Below, in pieces: positions 26,147 to 27,362 of a stretch of DNA of 27,362 nt. Numbering within the stretch: position 1 is the first letter of the stretch; each line of letters opens with the position of its first letter. The notes under the pieces were generated by a model, which was not told where the DNA came from, made no database searches, and saw only the letters and a list, made by a program, of their open reading frames with translations. Source of the DNA: Chara braunii (taxonomy: Eukaryota > Streptophyta > Charophyceae > Charales > Characeae). The translations under genes and the position numbers were made by a program. The stretch lies in contig BFEA01000145.1 of assembly GCA_003427395.1 (NCBI GenBank), forward strand, positions 2,589,708 to 2,617,069. Reading direction: 5' to 3'.

Positions 26147-26400
26147 GGTGGTCAGTGAGTAGGGTGGGGCCGCCGGTGGCAGGGCCCGGCGAACGCAACG
26201 ACCCAGCATTTTGCCAGTAGCTGCGGCTCCCTTAGCGCGGGGGACAACATGCATCCCCTTAATTGTGATGCTTAGTTTAAAAGCCTATGCAGAGGTGGAA
26301 AGCTATGCTTGCGGGGGTCCCCTGCATAGGCTTTTAAAAGTAGTGGTAGGTAGATAGTGGAAGATGAAATTGAGAGAAGAATATAGCTTAGTTTTGAATT
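26147..26400 (+). repeat. S3-type repeat copy with long hairpin
   Basis: Module M is inverted relative to the copy at 19989-20068. Then gggggacaacatgcatcccc, a perfect 17-bp inverted repeat (26276-26292 with 26322-26338; loop 29), and the family 3' end agtggtaggtagatagtgg with aaattgagagaagaatatag. The right hairpin arm is also present at 20145-20158 but its left arm is not. Confidence 0.65.
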
Positions 26401-26619
26401 TTGAAAGCACTGCTGACGACTCCCTTTGGACCCTCTGGATCAGGGGGCCAAAAGAATGGCCCTGCCTGCTCTTCTTTATGACAGACCCGGATTTTTCATC
26501 AAAAATGAGAAGACAAAAAAAAGATGAGGCAATGTTTCAGTTTCAGGATTCGCTCCGCCTTAAAGCCTTGCTTCCTATTGTCATTGCCATTGTAGCACGT
26601 GTGTAGCCCAGCCCATAAG

Positions 26620-27310
26620 GGCCATGCGGACTTGAGAAGAACAAAAATGCAAGAACATGTAAAATGTAGGGACACCATCCTTTGGACACTATGGACGCTG
26701 CACAATTTGGCAACCATAAGAGGAGAGAGAATCACGCCCCCAATGGTCCGGGCGCAAACAAAGTACTCGATCAAACAGGCAATTCACACTGACTGGACTT
26801 ACAATGTGCAGAAGAATAAAGGCTTCACAGCCAAATCGACAAAGCGATCTGTAACCAGATGGCAGGCCTTTTCAGGCTCGCTAACGGTCCAACAGCACAG
26901 CCTCCAATGCGCCCGGAGCTGAAATTCTCTACCTTTTCCTTTGACAATGACTCCGTTTGCAGAACTATGTTGACTTGCGAAGGCACTGAAACTGGTCCAG
27001 TATCACTTAGCTTAGTTCATTTGCTGATTGCGCGAGTCTGTTGGTGACCGGACTTGCTTTTGTAAGGCTTGTCTTTGCTGTTCTTCCTATAGGATATCTG
27101 CATTGTGCACATTTAGGATGTTGTCATTTCGCTGAAGTTGTAGTGCAGGTCTGGAATGGATGTAGGTTTGGCTGCTCACGTTGGGATTATTGCTCCCTGA
27201 AACCTCTTCAATGATGTGAGGGACGCCGGACCTGCTTTCCGGCTTGTATAATTCAGAAGCGGCCGTCGTATGAACCAGGCCGGAATACCTGAATCATAAA
27301 AAAGAAAACA
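26620..27310 (+). pseudogene. Probable LINE 3' portion: decayed C-terminal coding sequence and 3' end
   Basis: 26599-26922 reads ILWTLWTLHNLATIRGER, then ITPPMVRAQTKYSIKQAIHT. A W-x-L-W-x-x-(R/H)N block downstream of zf-RVT is common in plant LINE ORF2 proteins, but no Cys/His block is visible here, so this is tentative. The 3' end is clearer: gtgagggacgccggacctgc with ttccggc hairpin at 27218-27242, a spacer, then an A-rich end (aaaaaagaaaacaaaaaaag, 27298-27317). Confidence 0.4.
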
Positions 27311-27330
27311 AAAAAAGTAGGGACACAACC

Positions 27331-27362
<32 letters not shown>
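27331..27362. repeat. Poly(T) tract at window end
   Basis: At least 29 T, cut off by the window end. It could be the poly(A) end of a minus-strand retroposon starting beyond the window. Confidence 0.9.

Noticed and set aside
27218-27242. Rho-independent-type terminator hairpin
   Set aside because: The hairpin is followed by A-rich DNA on the coding strand and recurs at other retroposon 3' ends in a eukaryotic context.
1-27362. LTR retrotransposon
   Set aside because: I found no pair of long direct repeats with TG...CA ends, no primer-binding site and no gag-pol motifs.

Overview
The window reads as nuclear, repeat-dominated intergenic DNA from a plant-lineage eukaryote. The basis is plant-style non-LTR retrotransposons whose ORF2 ends in a zf-RVT zinc-binding domain, tRNA-headed SINE-like repeats, a Mutator-type MITE with a 9-bp target duplication, very long CT/AT/TTC/poly(T) microsatellites, and no bacterial gene organisation. 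A large-genome streptophyte (for example a charophyte alga) would fit, but no conserved host gene fixes the lineage and that guess is low confidence. No complete, intact protein-coding gene was found. Single N bases at 4302, 14504 and 22983 suggest a draft assembly.

Layout. 240-2460 (minus) is a degraded LINE (LINE-1: linker, RT blocks, an internal deletion, zf-RVT, C-terminus, 3' terminal block). 2997-3460 is a three-unit minisatellite. 3705-3935 is a head fragment of the T1 repeat. 4025-5520 (minus) holds a LINE 3' end and a second LINE remnant (LINE-2). 5589-6385 is a nearly full T1 composite (two tRNA-like units, a CA/AT-rich tail, then a segment antisense to a LINE 3' end). 6434-7640 holds a LINE 3' terminus and two further tRNA-like repeats. 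8020-11873 is another T1 copy on the minus strand, split by a LINE (LINE-3, about 2.8 kb) whose 5' part is inverted. 12139-12325 holds an inverted repeat and a long CT tract. 12771-15140 is a third T1 copy, split by about 1.2 kb of AT-rich and foldback sequence. 15390-16905 holds a tRNA-like remnant, a near-perfect palindrome and a cluster of LINE 3' ends. 16920-19620 is more CpG-rich and less repetitive; it contains a possible minus-strand first exon with a signal peptide (18749-18949) next to a symmetric CCAAT-box promoter-like region. 19989-27362 returns to SINE-like repeats, two MITE-like elements, tandem duplications, microsatellites and LINE 3' remnants.

The most interesting items are (1) the T1 composite, in which a double tRNA-like head is repeatedly joined tail-to-tail with the antisense of a LINE C-terminus and 3' UTR; (2) the nested insertion of a 5'-inverted LINE into a T1 copy; and (3) a SINE-like family in which one internal module has opposite orientation in two copies. 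All comparisons were made by eye within the window.
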